From positions 1-49,103 of the forward strand of contig WRGW01000108.1 in the NCBI GenBank assembly GCA_009786985.1: a stretch of 49,103 bases of DNA, written 5' to 3'. Both the position numbers and the translations under genes were made by a program. This DNA is from Oscillospiraceae bacterium. Lineage in GTDB: Bacteria > Bacillota > Clostridia > Oscillospirales > Ruminococcaceae. Under the pieces are notes generated by a model, which had not been told where the DNA came from, searched no databases, and worked only from the letters and a program-made list of their open reading frames with translations. The first letter of the stretch is position 1, and each line of letters begins with the position of its first letter. This document shows positions 42,864-49,103 of this stretch, piece after piece.

Positions 42864-44222
42864 ATGTCAAATACGACGGAAATTACTTCAAAAATTAGTG
42901 AATATTCAGAGATTTGTAAAAAAAATCTTTTAATCGAGCCTTCCCTTTATGGGAAATATGATGTTAAACGTGGACTTCGTGATGTTAGCGGAAAGGGCGT
43001 TCTTGCAGGGTTGACTAAAATTGCTGAAATTAAATCATACATCATTGATGATGGTGAAATGGTTCCGTGTGAGGGTAAACTTTATTATCACGGATATGAT
43101 ATTCAACAGATTGTAAAAGGATTCTCTGACGAAGAGCGAATGGGGTTTGAAGAATGTATTTATCTTCTCCTATTCGGTGCATTGCCGACTAAAGAACAGC
43201 TATCTGTGTTCAACAAACAGCTCGCAGCTTATCGTGATTTGCCTGCAAGTTTTACTCGTGATGTAATCCTAAAAGCACCAAGTAAAGATGTAATGAACTC
43301 GCTTGCACGGAGCGTTCTTACTCTGTATTCGTATGACGAAAAAGCTGATGATGTTTCAATCGAGAACGTGATGCGTCAATCATTACAGATGATTGCACGT
43401 TTTCCACGGCTTGCGATTTATGGCTATCAAGCACTACGTCACTATCATGAAGACGAGAGCCTGTTTATTCATGCACCACAGGAAGGCTATTCTACAGCGG
43501 AAAATATCCTGCATATGCTCCGACCAGACAGCCAATTCACGCCTATGGAAGCGAAAATTCTTGACATCGCACTTGCTCTTCACGCTGACCATGGTGGCGG
43601 AAATAATTCGACTTTTACTACACGTGTAGTGACTTCGTCTGGCTCTGATACCTATTCGACTATTGCCGCTGCACTCGGTTCGCTTAAAGGCCCTAAGCAT
43701 GGTGGAGCAAATATAAAAGTTTCGATGATGTTTGATGATTTGAAAACCAAAGTCAAAAATTGGAACGACGAGAAAGCGATTGAACAATATCTTGTTGATT
43801 GCCTTGATAAAAAAGGTTTTGATAAGTCTGGTTTGATTTATGGAATGGGTCACGCCGTGTACTCGTTGTCTGACCCTCGTGCAACTTTATTTAGGCAATA
43901 TGTCGAACGCCTTTCTAAAGATAAAGGTATGGAAGAGGAGTTCGCTTTATATTCAACTGTAGAACGGCTTGCACCACAAATCATCGGCGAAAAAAAGCAG
44001 ATGTACAAAGGTGTTAGTGCAAATGTTGATTTTTATAGTGGATTAGTCTACAAAATGTTAGGTTTGCCAGATGAGTTGTTTACACCGATTTTTGCGATTG
44101 CAAGAATTTCGGGTTGGTGTTCTCACCGCATTGAAGAGCTAATCGGTGGTGGTAAAATTATGCGCCCCGCTTACAAGAATGTTACTAAACATCGTGATTA
44201 TGTGGCAATTGACGAGAGATGA
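42864..44222 (+). CDS. gltA: Citrate synthase
   Basis: This enzyme condenses acetyl-CoA with oxaloacetate; in Clostridia it usually feeds 2-oxoglutarate and glutamate synthesis. The 452-residue protein has the family core HADHGGGNNSTFTTR, LGSLKGPKHGGAN, GMGHAVYSLSDPRA with catalytic His and Asp, and a late SGWCSHRIEEL motif. N-terminal ~45 residues are an extension common in this clostridial clade. GAAAGGA lies ~14 bases before the ATG. Confidence 0.95.
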   Translation: MSNTTEITSKISEYSEICKKNLLIEPSLYGKYDVKRGLRDVSGKGVLAGLTKIAEIKSYIIDDGEMVPCEGKLYYHGYDIQQIVKGFSDEERMGFEECIYLLLFGALPTKEQLSVFNKQLAAYRDLPASFTRDVILKAPSKDVMNSLARSVLTLYSYDEKADDVSIENVMRQSLQMIARFPRLAIYGYQALRHYHEDESLFIHAPQEGYSTAENILHMLRPDSQFTPMEAKILDIALALHADHGGGNNSTFTTRVVTSSGSDTYSTIAAALGSLKGPKHGGANIKVSMMFDDLKTKVKNWNDEKAIEQYLVDCLDKKGFDKSGLIYGMGHAVYSLSDPRATLFRQYVERLSKDKGMEEEFALYSTVERLAPQIIGEKKQMYKGVSANVDFYSGLVYKMLGLPDELFTPIFAIARISGWCSHRIEELIGGGKIMRPAYKNVTKHRDYVAIDER

Positions 44223-44291
44223 GCGAAACTTGTTGTGATGCTCGAAATTCTTCTACACCCTCTCCCACTTTGTGCGTGAGAAACACCCCAA

Positions 44292-44324
44292 GAGGTGGGG
44301 TATTACACCCGAACTTTCAATAAA
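44292..44324 (+). repeat. Shared motif repeat (third copy)
   Basis: GAGGTGGGGTATTACACCC then GAACTTTCAATAAA. Preceded by CACCCC (44284-44289), which pairs with GGTGGGG. It ends ~17 bases before the radical SAM start and is nearly identical to the motif before the pilin at 31090. An open frame through it would extend the radical SAM protein, as it does for that pilin. Confidence 0.6.
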
Positions 44325-44340
44325 TTTTCTGAGAGGTAAC

Positions 44341-44943
44341 ATGACAATTTTTTATCGTATCGGAAACCAAATGTATATAAATCTCACCAATCGCTGTTCG
44401 TGTGATTGTGTGTTCTGTATTCGTGCTAACGGTGACTCGGTCGGCGATGCTGATACGCTGTGGCTATCGCGTGAGCCTACTCTTGACGAGATTAAAGCAG
44501 ATTTCGTCAAAGAAGATTTGTCAGATGTCATCGAAATTATATTTTGTGGTTATGGTGAGCCTCTTGAGCGTGCCGAACTTGTGGTGCAAGTGTGTGAATT
44601 TATTAAGTCTGAAACCGACATTCTTGTAAGGCTGAACACTAACGGAATTGTTGGGTTAATCGCACCAGATTTTGATGTGCAAAAGCTATCAGTCTTAGAT
44701 GCGATTTCGATTAGCCTTAATTCTGATAACGCAATTGATTATCATAAAGCGACTCGTAGTATTTTCGGCGAAACAGCGTTTAATGAATTGTTGAGCTTTG
44801 CACAAAAAGTAAATGTGTTTACGAAAGTTTACTTCACAGTAGTAAAATTTCCAGGGTGTGAAAAGTTTTGGAATGAGCAGAAGTGTAAAAAACTCTCAGA
44901 AAAGATGGGAATTTCACTAAGAATCCGAGAATATTCGGGGTGA
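44341..44943 (+). CDS. Radical SAM protein, TatD-associated type
   Basis: This 200-residue protein carries the cluster motif C-x3-C-x2-C in NRCSCDCVFCIRANGDSVG (residues ~20-28) near its N-terminus, after YRIGNQMYINLT. Next come IIFCGYGEPLER and LNTNGIVG, typical of radical SAM barrels. The pattern matches the small TatD-associated radical SAM family (TIGR04038-type), whose reaction is unknown; no tatD is in the window. GAGAGGT lies 4 bases before ATG 44341; an upstream start at 44272 would be within the motif repeat. Confidence 0.8.
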   Translation: MTIFYRIGNQMYINLTNRCSCDCVFCIRANGDSVGDADTLWLSREPTLDEIKADFVKEDLSDVIEIIFCGYGEPLERAELVVQVCEFIKSETDILVRLNTNGIVGLIAPDFDVQKLSVLDAISISLNSDNAIDYHKATRSIFGETAFNELLSFAQKVNVFTKVYFTVVKFPGCEKFWNEQKCKKLSEKMGISLRIREYSG

Positions 44944-44978
44944 TTTTTCGTTATTTTGCACAAATCTACAAAAAACAC

Positions 44979-45007
44979 TTGAAATTTTTGTGAATTTGTG
45001 TTATCAT
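44979..45007 (+). promoter_or_regulatory. Promoter of the 45112 gene
   Basis: TTGAAA at 44979-44984 and TATCAT at 45002-45007, 17-base spacer. A perfect dyad follows at 45056-45074. Confidence 0.6.
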
Positions 45008-45055
45008 ACAATATAATGTTTCTGAAAAAGATTTTTTAGGAATATCTATTAGGTG

Positions 45056-45074
45056 CTGTTGAATTATTCAACAG
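45056..45074 (+). promoter_or_regulatory. Dyad in the leader of the 45112 gene
   Basis: CTGTTGAAT-T-ATTCAACAG, a perfect 9-bp inverted repeat with one central base, in the transcribed leader 37 bases before the ATG. Such tight symmetry suits a dimeric regulator; a hairpin would need to open several pairs for its loop. Confidence 0.4.
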
Positions 45075-45111
45075 ACCCATTATTGAGTTCAAGAAAGGAA
45101 ATTCACTAACC

Positions 45112-45738
45112 ATGTCTAATAAAAAAATTTCGACTGTAAAACCCTCTACGTCAGCACCTGTTGCGACTACTCCAGCTAAGCCTGCTGTAACCGCACCCGT
45201 TGCAACTACTCCAGCTAAGCCTGCTGTAACCGCACCTGTAGCGACTACTCCAGCTAAGTCTGCTACTACTACATCTTTAACTAAAACTCCTGCAAAAGCT
45301 CCAGACAAGAAAGCTACTGGAACTAAAGCTCCAACGACTAAGGCTAAATCTAAGGCTACTGTAGCTAAGCCTAAAACAACCGTAGCTAAACCTAAAGCTA
45401 AAAAAGTTGTGCTTGACCAAACTGATAAAGTAAAATCAGCTTTATGGAAATCAGCGAACAAAAAGAAAGCTAAAAAGATTACGGATACAATTGCAATTCA
45501 AGTGTTCGCTGAAGGTCTTGACAGCTTCTACATTGCTGTAAAACCAGGGCAAGCTGAACCTGTAGAAATCGAGCGTTATTACTACCATGATAATAACGGA
45601 CAACTCCAGACTAATGAAGCTGAACTCCTCAAAATCGCTAGCGGTAAATGCGATTTGCTTTCAGCTGTAAAATCTGGTAGCATCAAGTATGATGGCAACC
45701 TTTGGGTGCTTACTACTTTGATTGATATGTTCGTGTGA
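45112..45738 (+). CDS. Lys/Ala/Pro-rich protein with small C-terminal domain
   Basis: Residues ~1-105 are a low-complexity, very basic stretch with three 13-residue repeats (VATTPAKPAVTAP) and then KPKTTVAKPKAKK, similar in composition to histone H1-like tails. The C-terminal ~85 residues form a compact domain (IAIQVFAEGLDSFYIAVKPGQ, ERYYYHDNNGQL, WVLTTLIDMF). No signal peptide. I do not recognise the family; a nucleic-acid-binding tail is inferred from composition only. AAAGGAA lies 13 bases before the ATG; promoter and terminator bracket it as a single gene. Confidence 0.65.
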   Translation: MSNKKISTVKPSTSAPVATTPAKPAVTAPVATTPAKPAVTAPVATTPAKSATTTSLTKTPAKAPDKKATGTKAPTTKAKSKATVAKPKTTVAKPKAKKVVLDQTDKVKSALWKSANKKKAKKITDTIAIQVFAEGLDSFYIAVKPGQAEPVEIERYYYHDNNGQLQTNEAELLKIASGKCDLLSAVKSGSIKYDGNLWVLTTLIDMFV

Positions 45739-45768
45739 GTGTAGAATTAGCTTTTAACATAACCCAAA

Positions 45769-45801
45769 ATTGCTTGAACTAAAATGTTCAAGCAATTTTT
45801 A
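45769..45801 (+). terminator. Terminator of the 45112 gene
   Basis: ATTGCTTGAAC (45769-45779) pairs perfectly with 45786-45796 around TAAAAT, followed by TTTTATTG. Confidence 0.85.
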
Positions 45802-45859
45802 TTGCAAGTTGGGGTGTAATACTTTACATAATTTATACACAATTTATACACGTTCTTTA

Positions 45860-45888
45860 TTGACATATGTGATTGGCTATGTTATACT
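45860..45888 (+). promoter_or_regulatory. Promoter of the acidic protein gene
   Basis: TTGACA at 45860-45865 and TATACT at 45883-45888, 17-base spacer; leader only ~22 bases. Confidence 0.75.
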
Positions 45889-45916
45889 ATAATCAGGTTA
45901 AATTAAAGAAAGGAAC

Positions 45917-46246
45917 ATGATTATTATGAAAAGAATGTTAGCAACTAAACTGTTATCAGTTTTGATAACATCCGACACAATGGATGACATTATCAATTCT
46001 TACAAGCTGGAGGCACAGAACGAACTCAGTCAAACAAGCGTATTTGACTGCGACGAGGACGTTAGAGACGACATTGGCGATGATGACGATGATGAACACG
46101 AAGAATACGACGAATATGAGTATGAATACAGTGATGAGTTTGGTGACAACTATTATTCTCCAGACTGTAGCGAAACTCAAAGCCTTGAATATAGCAAATA
46201 CGATGACGACAGCGTTCTAGGGCTAAATGATAATGATTTTGAGTAA
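45917..46246 (+). CDS. Small very acidic protein of unknown function
   Basis: This 109-residue protein has a short N-terminal part (KRMLATKLLSVLITSDTMDD, perhaps one amphipathic helix) and then a run of Asp, Glu and Tyr (DDDDDEHEEYDEYEYEYSDE) with further acidic residues to the end. No family is recognised. It has its own promoter and a strong terminator, so it is likely expressed. AAAGGAA lies just before ATG 45917; ATG 45926 is better spaced and may be the real start. It neighbours the very basic 45112 protein. Confidence 0.6.
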   Translation: MIIMKRMLATKLLSVLITSDTMDDIINSYKLEAQNELSQTSVFDCDEDVRDDIGDDDDDEHEEYDEYEYEYSDEFGDNYYSPDCSETQSLEYSKYDDDSVLGLNDNDFE

Positions 46247-46273
46247 ATCTTAAAAATCGAATAATCGGATGTG

Positions 46274-46304
46274 GGTAGAATCTATAAGATTCTGCCGTTT
46301 TTTT
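46274..46304 (+). terminator. Terminator of the acidic protein gene
   Basis: GG-T-AGAATC (46274-46282) pairs with GATTCT-G-CC (46288-46296), followed by GTTTTTTTG. Confidence 0.85.
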
Positions 46305-46346
46305 GTTCTAAATTAAATCGTCGAAGAAATTTTATAGTCGATTAAC

Positions 46347-46383
46347 AAAAAAACAGACCACTTTGTGAATGGTCTGCTTTTTT
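46347..46383. terminator. Bidirectional terminator, serves the epimerase gene
   Basis: CAGACCA (46354-46360) pairs with TGGTCTG (46370-46376). A-run before and T-run after make it work on both strands; on the minus strand it ends the gene at 46403-47368. Confidence 0.8.
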
Positions 46384-46402
46384 GAACACAGGTTCTAAAT
46401 AC

Positions 46403-47368
46403 TTACTTCGATAAAAGTTGCCTCTTAGATTCTTCCAAGTTCCATTTAACGTGTTTGCGGATTTCGTCTTCTCCAGAGAACTCAAGCCCAAACTCTCGTT
46501 TGATTTTGCTTACATTGTAGAGCATAGGGTCAGGGTCATAATTTTTGTCATATAACTCAATAGTTGAGCGTGATTTAGGGTATTCTTCTAACGCAATTCG
46601 TGCGATACGTTCCCACGAAATATGGTCTTTACTTAGTGCTAAGAATGAATGTTCATTAAAATCGCTTTCGAGAACAGCCATATACACTTCTGCGATTTGT
46701 GATGAGGAGATAAACTGTGTGCCATCATTTTTGATTAGCTGAATTGGGTGGTCTTTCACAACAGCGTCAGTTATATCACGGAATCGTCTGTCAAGCTGTG
46801 ATGAACCACCTTTGAATGCAGGGTTCGAGAAAGTATACCCTGGTCTGATAATATTACGTTTCATTTCGACACAGTCGCCATCTGTTCCGTGTTCGGCGCA
46901 ATATTCAGTAAATCCGATTACATATGCTTCAGAAGCCGCCTTGGTTGCACCATAGAGGTTTAGTGGCATTAGCAAAGCACTTTCCTCCATATCGCGACGA
47001 TTGTGTCCCATAGCGGCGGTTGAGCTGGTATAGATAAACTTCTTGATTCCTGCACGTTCAGAAATCTCGAGCAGGTTTACAGTTGGCACAGTGTCTTCCA
47101 TGCACATAGAAATCGGCTCATTCCCCCAACCGAGTGCTATGTGGATTACCGCATCACATCCGCGAATATATTCAGAAATCTTGTCATAATCTCTGATAAA
47201 GCCTTGTTTTAGAACGATTTTGCCACCATTGTTCTTGCCCATAGACTCAAGCTCCGAATATTTTTCCGGCGTTCTTGAAAGCACGCTTACTTCGTGACCC
47301 TTGTTTGCGGCAGCTATTGCCACGTATTGACCGATGTTTCCAGTTCCACCAGTGATAAAAATTTTCAT
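46403..47368 (-). CDS. NAD-dependent epimerase/dehydratase family protein
   Basis: This 321-residue extended SDR protein has the NAD-binding loop FITGGTGNIGQYVA, a Ser/Thr-rich strand KFIYTSSTAAMG, and the catalytic Y-x3-K in NLYGATKAASE. Sugar-nucleotide substrates are usual for the family but cannot be read from the sequence. GAAAGGGTG lies 6 bases before the ATG. It sits alone between a terminator and the ECF component gene, 40 bases away. Confidence 0.85.
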   Translation of the reverse strand: MKIFITGGTGNIGQYVAIAAANKGHEVSVLSRTPEKYSELESMGKNNGGKIVLKQGFIRDYDKISEYIRGCDAVIHIALGWGNEPISMCMEDTVPTVNLLEISERAGIKKFIYTSSTAAMGHNRRDMEESALLMPLNLYGATKAASEAYVIGFTEYCAEHGTDGDCVEMKRNIIRPGYTFSNPAFKGGSSQLDRRFRDITDAVVKDHPIQLIKNDGTQFISSSQIAEVYMAVLESDFNEHSFLALSKDHISWERIARIALEEYPKSRSTIELYDKNYDPDPMLYNVSKIKREFGLEFSGEDEIRKHVKWNLEESKRQLLSK

Positions 47369-47408
47369 AAAAATTCACCCTTTCGTTTTGTTTGTTTCTA
47401 TAGCAGTT

Positions 47409-47993
47409 CTAAGTTTTATGTTTATAAATAACAGCGGTTGAATGAGGTATTAACCTCAGTTTTCGTAAAGCGGTTACGAGTGGCTTGTATAAAAGAATTA
47501 CAAGCACAGTGTTTAGAGAACCTTTAATCAAGTTAAACGGCAAGAACGTAGTGAACAACATAGGTTCAATCTCTTCACGAGGCATTCCGAGGTAAATCGG
47601 GACTACAAGCCAGTTCCAGAGTAACATAATCACAGTCATAAAAAAAATCCCGATTGAAAGCCCAGCAATCGCTCCGCTTATTGACCTGCGTCTGTTATAA
47701 ATCAAACTAGCAGGAACTGCGAACGAACAGGTAGAAAGTACGTTCCCGATTAGCCCCCAATGCCCAGTGTTAGAAATCGTAAACATCTCAATGGTTGAAA
47801 CAATTATTGACATAATCGGCACAACAAGAGGACCGTAAATGAACCCGCCAAAGAGAATAACAACATCCTTAGGTTCGTATCGCAAGAATGAAATCGCAGG
47901 TATTCTAAGTAATGATGTTGCATAAGCTAACGCACAAAGCATAGCAAGAGTAACCAGTATTTGTGTTTTTGGGTTTCTTGAAGCACCTCCCAC
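47409..47993 (-). CDS. ECF transporter S component, RibU-like
   Basis: The S component of an energy-coupling factor transporter binds the vitamin. This 194-residue protein has ~5-6 membrane helices and the segment FLRYEPKDVVILFGGFIYGP, close to the RibU (riboflavin) motif in which LKYDPSD is usual. The energizing module is not encoded here, as in group II systems. No FMN riboswitch is seen upstream. I take GTG 47993, eight bases after GGAGG; a TTG at 47996 and one at 48008 are alternatives. Substrate is a moderate inference. Confidence 0.75.
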   Translation of the reverse strand: MGGASRNPKTQILVTLAMLCALAYATSLLRIPAISFLRYEPKDVVILFGGFIYGPLVVPIMSIIVSTIEMFTISNTGHWGLIGNVLSTCSFAVPASLIYNRRRSISGAIAGLSIGIFFMTVIMLLWNWLVVPIYLGMPREEIEPMLFTTFLPFNLIKGSLNTVLVILLYKPLVTALRKLRLIPHSTAVIYKHKT

Positions 47994-48034
47994 CAAAGTA
48001 TCCTCCAATAATTCTATAAAAATAACTTTTTGCT

Positions 48035-48059
48035 ATTACCCATGCACTGTATGGGTAAT
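48035..48059 (-). terminator. Terminator of the 48067 pilin gene
   Basis: ATTACCCAT (48035-48043) pairs perfectly with ATGGGTAAT (48051-48059), 7-base loop; on the minus strand AGCAAAAAGTTATTTTT follows, so the T-run is weak. Confidence 0.6.
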
Positions 48060-48066
48060 ATAATCG

Positions 48067-48825
48067 TCAAGCTCCTGGTATTGTGGCGGCAGTTCCATCG
48101 CCCCACCAAGTAGAGCTATAACGATTAGAGCCATTAGTGCCGCCAGAGCTACCACTTCGTGGAGTAACGCTACCAGTCGTGAAAGCGTTGTAATGCGGGA
48201 ACGCTCCAAAAATGAGAGATGGATTATTATCAGTGATTCTATTGTCCTGCGTACTGCTAGCATTGCTAAAATTAGCAGCGGTGTCGGTATTGGTTCCAAA
48301 CCTCGAATAATAAGTTACAATCACCCTAAAATTGCTATCAACCATCGCCCAATAGCTACCTGTTGGTGTTCCGAGCGGCATAAATCCCCTAAGTTGGTTC
48401 ATTAAGAAATTGAACGAACTCACGTTATTGGCAGCTATAGTACCAGTAAAAGTCGGGGTGTTTCTCGCTGCAAATGCCATAACCGAAGCATTAACATCAA
48501 TTCCGTCGTCATTGACAACGACATAAAACCAAAAGTTATTATTACTACTAACAAGTGAGTTTGTTCCGCTCACACGTCCGTTATCACTCCACGTAAATTC
48601 GTGGGGAGTGTTGTCAAATTCGGTAACACTAATCAGCGTTTGTTGCAGGGCAAAATAAAACGAACGTGCGTGTTCGTTGTGGCGTTGTCCTTCTGCGCGG
48701 CGTTGTGAAGCAATTGCATTAGGGACTGCGACCGCACTCATAATCCCAACAATTGCGACTACTATTACAACCTCAATAAGTGTGAACCCTTTGTGATTCC
48801 TCAGTCTGTTTAAATATGTAAACAT
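48067..48825 (-). CDS. Type IV pilin-like protein
   Basis: This 252-residue prepilin has leader MFTYLNRLRNHKG and FTLIEVVIVVAIVGIMSAVAVPNA, with the standard Gly/Phe cut site and Glu at +5, a good match to major pilins. The C-terminal domain is Ser/Asn/Gly-rich, with a low-complexity end (SGSSGGTNGSNRYSS) and no clear Cys pair. It has its own promoter, lies ~15 kb from the pilus operon on the other strand, and may be the major subunit. GAGGGGTGG lies 5 bases before the ATG. Confidence 0.88.
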   Translation of the reverse strand: MFTYLNRLRNHKGFTLIEVVIVVAIVGIMSAVAVPNAIASQRRAEGQRHNEHARSFYFALQQTLISVTEFDNTPHEFTWSDNGRVSGTNSLVSSNNNFWFYVVVNDDGIDVNASVMAFAARNTPTFTGTIAANNVSSFNFLMNQLRGFMPLGTPTGSYWAMVDSNFRVIVTYYSRFGTNTDTAANFSNASSTQDNRITDNNPSLIFGAFPHYNAFTTGSVTPRSGSSGGTNGSNRYSSTWWGDGTAATIPGA

Positions 48826-48883
48826 ACAACCACCCCTCTCGTTATTTAGCCAGATTTAGTCTTCAAATTAAACCTATATAGCT

Positions 48884-48913
48884 ATTATAACACTTAAGGG
48901 GTGGTATTGTCAA
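48884..48913 (-). promoter_or_regulatory. Promoter of the 48067 pilin gene
   Basis: Minus-strand TTGACA (48913-48908) and TATAAT (48889-48884), 18-base spacer; ~50-base leader. Confidence 0.75.
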
Positions 48914-48945
48914 TACTTTATTTGAATTATTTAAAACTTTTTTGC

Positions 48946-49103
48946 AAGACAAGAGTTGCGGTGTCAGTGGCTCTGCCACTGAGCAGGCAACTTGACGAGT
49001 CTCGCCGTCGAGATACCCCACTCCAAACGGGCAAAGCCCGTTTTGCGGGGGATACTCTTGTTTTGCTAAGACGAGAGTTGCGGTGTCAGTGGCTCTGCCA
49101 CTG
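48946..49103. repeat. 122-bp tandem repeat, cut by the window edge
   Basis: AAGACAAGAGTTGCGG at 48946 recurs as AAGACGAGAGTTGCGG at 49068, period 122; the second copy is cut at 49103. The unit holds GTGTCAGTGGCTCTGCCACTG and CGGGC-AAA-GCCCG. Its reverse complement starts AGCAAAACAAGAG and contains CAGTGGCAGAGCCACTGACACC, so it is the same family as the 112-bp repeat at 17903, in the other orientation. No gene is seen. Confidence 0.8.

Noticed and set aside
44272-44340. N-terminal extension of the radical SAM protein
   Set aside because: The added codons are the dispersed motif; the same motif also gives a false extension of the pilin at 31090.
48009-48066. FMN riboswitch before the RibU-like gene
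   Set aside because: The gap is ~60 bases and holds the pilin terminator; none of the conserved FMN elements are visible.

Overview
The window looks like chromosome from a low-GC, Gram-positive Clostridia bacterium, probably Oscillospiraceae/Ruminococcaceae-like. This rests on the darA-holB-ricT-rsmA gene order, an L27 that begins MAHKKG without the cleavable extension seen in many Firmicutes, AGGAGG-type ribosome binding sites, lipobox lipoproteins, dockerin-like repeats, and a CD1871A-type CXXC mini-protein. No rRNA, tRNA, integrase, transposase or CRISPR array was seen.

Layout. 1-4.9 kb: secreted and lipoprotein genes (a DUF6973-like C-terminus cut by the window edge, two DUF6273-like lipoproteins, a dockerin-like protein, a small PLDc_N membrane protein). 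4.9-8.6 kb: ilvB-ilvN-ilvA followed by ridA, i.e. branched-chain amino acid synthesis plus the enzyme that clears the reactive product of IlvA. 8.8-12.4 kb: punA, a MntA/HepT-like nucleotidyltransferase/HEPN pair, mtnA and a BaiN/HI0933-like flavoprotein, tightly overlapped. 12.4-15.4 kb (minus): rplU-rpmA and obg-mrnC-feoA, with a probable L21 leader. 15.7-19.4 kb: DUF4358-like lipoprotein, MBOAT acyltransferase and DHHW/AlgX-like protein, a likely cell-surface polysaccharide O-acylation cassette. 19.5-22.2 kb: ruvX, then a TlpA-like lipoprotein, a 47-residue CD1871A-type CXXC protein, a NapH-like 4Fe-4S membrane protein and a nitroreductase. 22.3-34.8 kb: a type IV pilus locus (pilC, a pilM-pilN fusion, pilO, a 1073-residue PilX-like protein, two pilins, prepilin peptidase, pilB); a further pilin lies at 48.1-48.8 kb. 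34.9-41.2 kb (minus): tsaD, rsmA, ricT, holB, darA, comF and a metallophosphoesterase. 41.5-48 kb: a repeat-tailed protein, citrate synthase, a TatD-associated-type radical SAM protein, a Lys/Ala/Pro-rich protein, a very acidic protein, an epimerase and an ECF transporter S component.

The most unusual content is intergenic. Four foldback elements of about 165 bp share a related core, but each carries its own outer inverted arms; the arms match each other within an element and differ between elements. Two of them overlap the stop codon of the gene before them. A second, about 162-bp, three-hairpin element occurs twice, in both cases between a good promoter and the gene it would serve (the pilus operon and a 290-residue unknown gene). 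There are also a cluster of six tight hairpins before punA, 112-bp and 122-bp tandem repeats built from a shared palindrome, a 27-bp motif found three times, and a perfect 16-bp inverted repeat that covers the ribosome binding site and start codon of the MBOAT gene. These structures suggest heavy use of RNA or DNA folding between genes, or a rich population of non-autonomous palindromic repeats.
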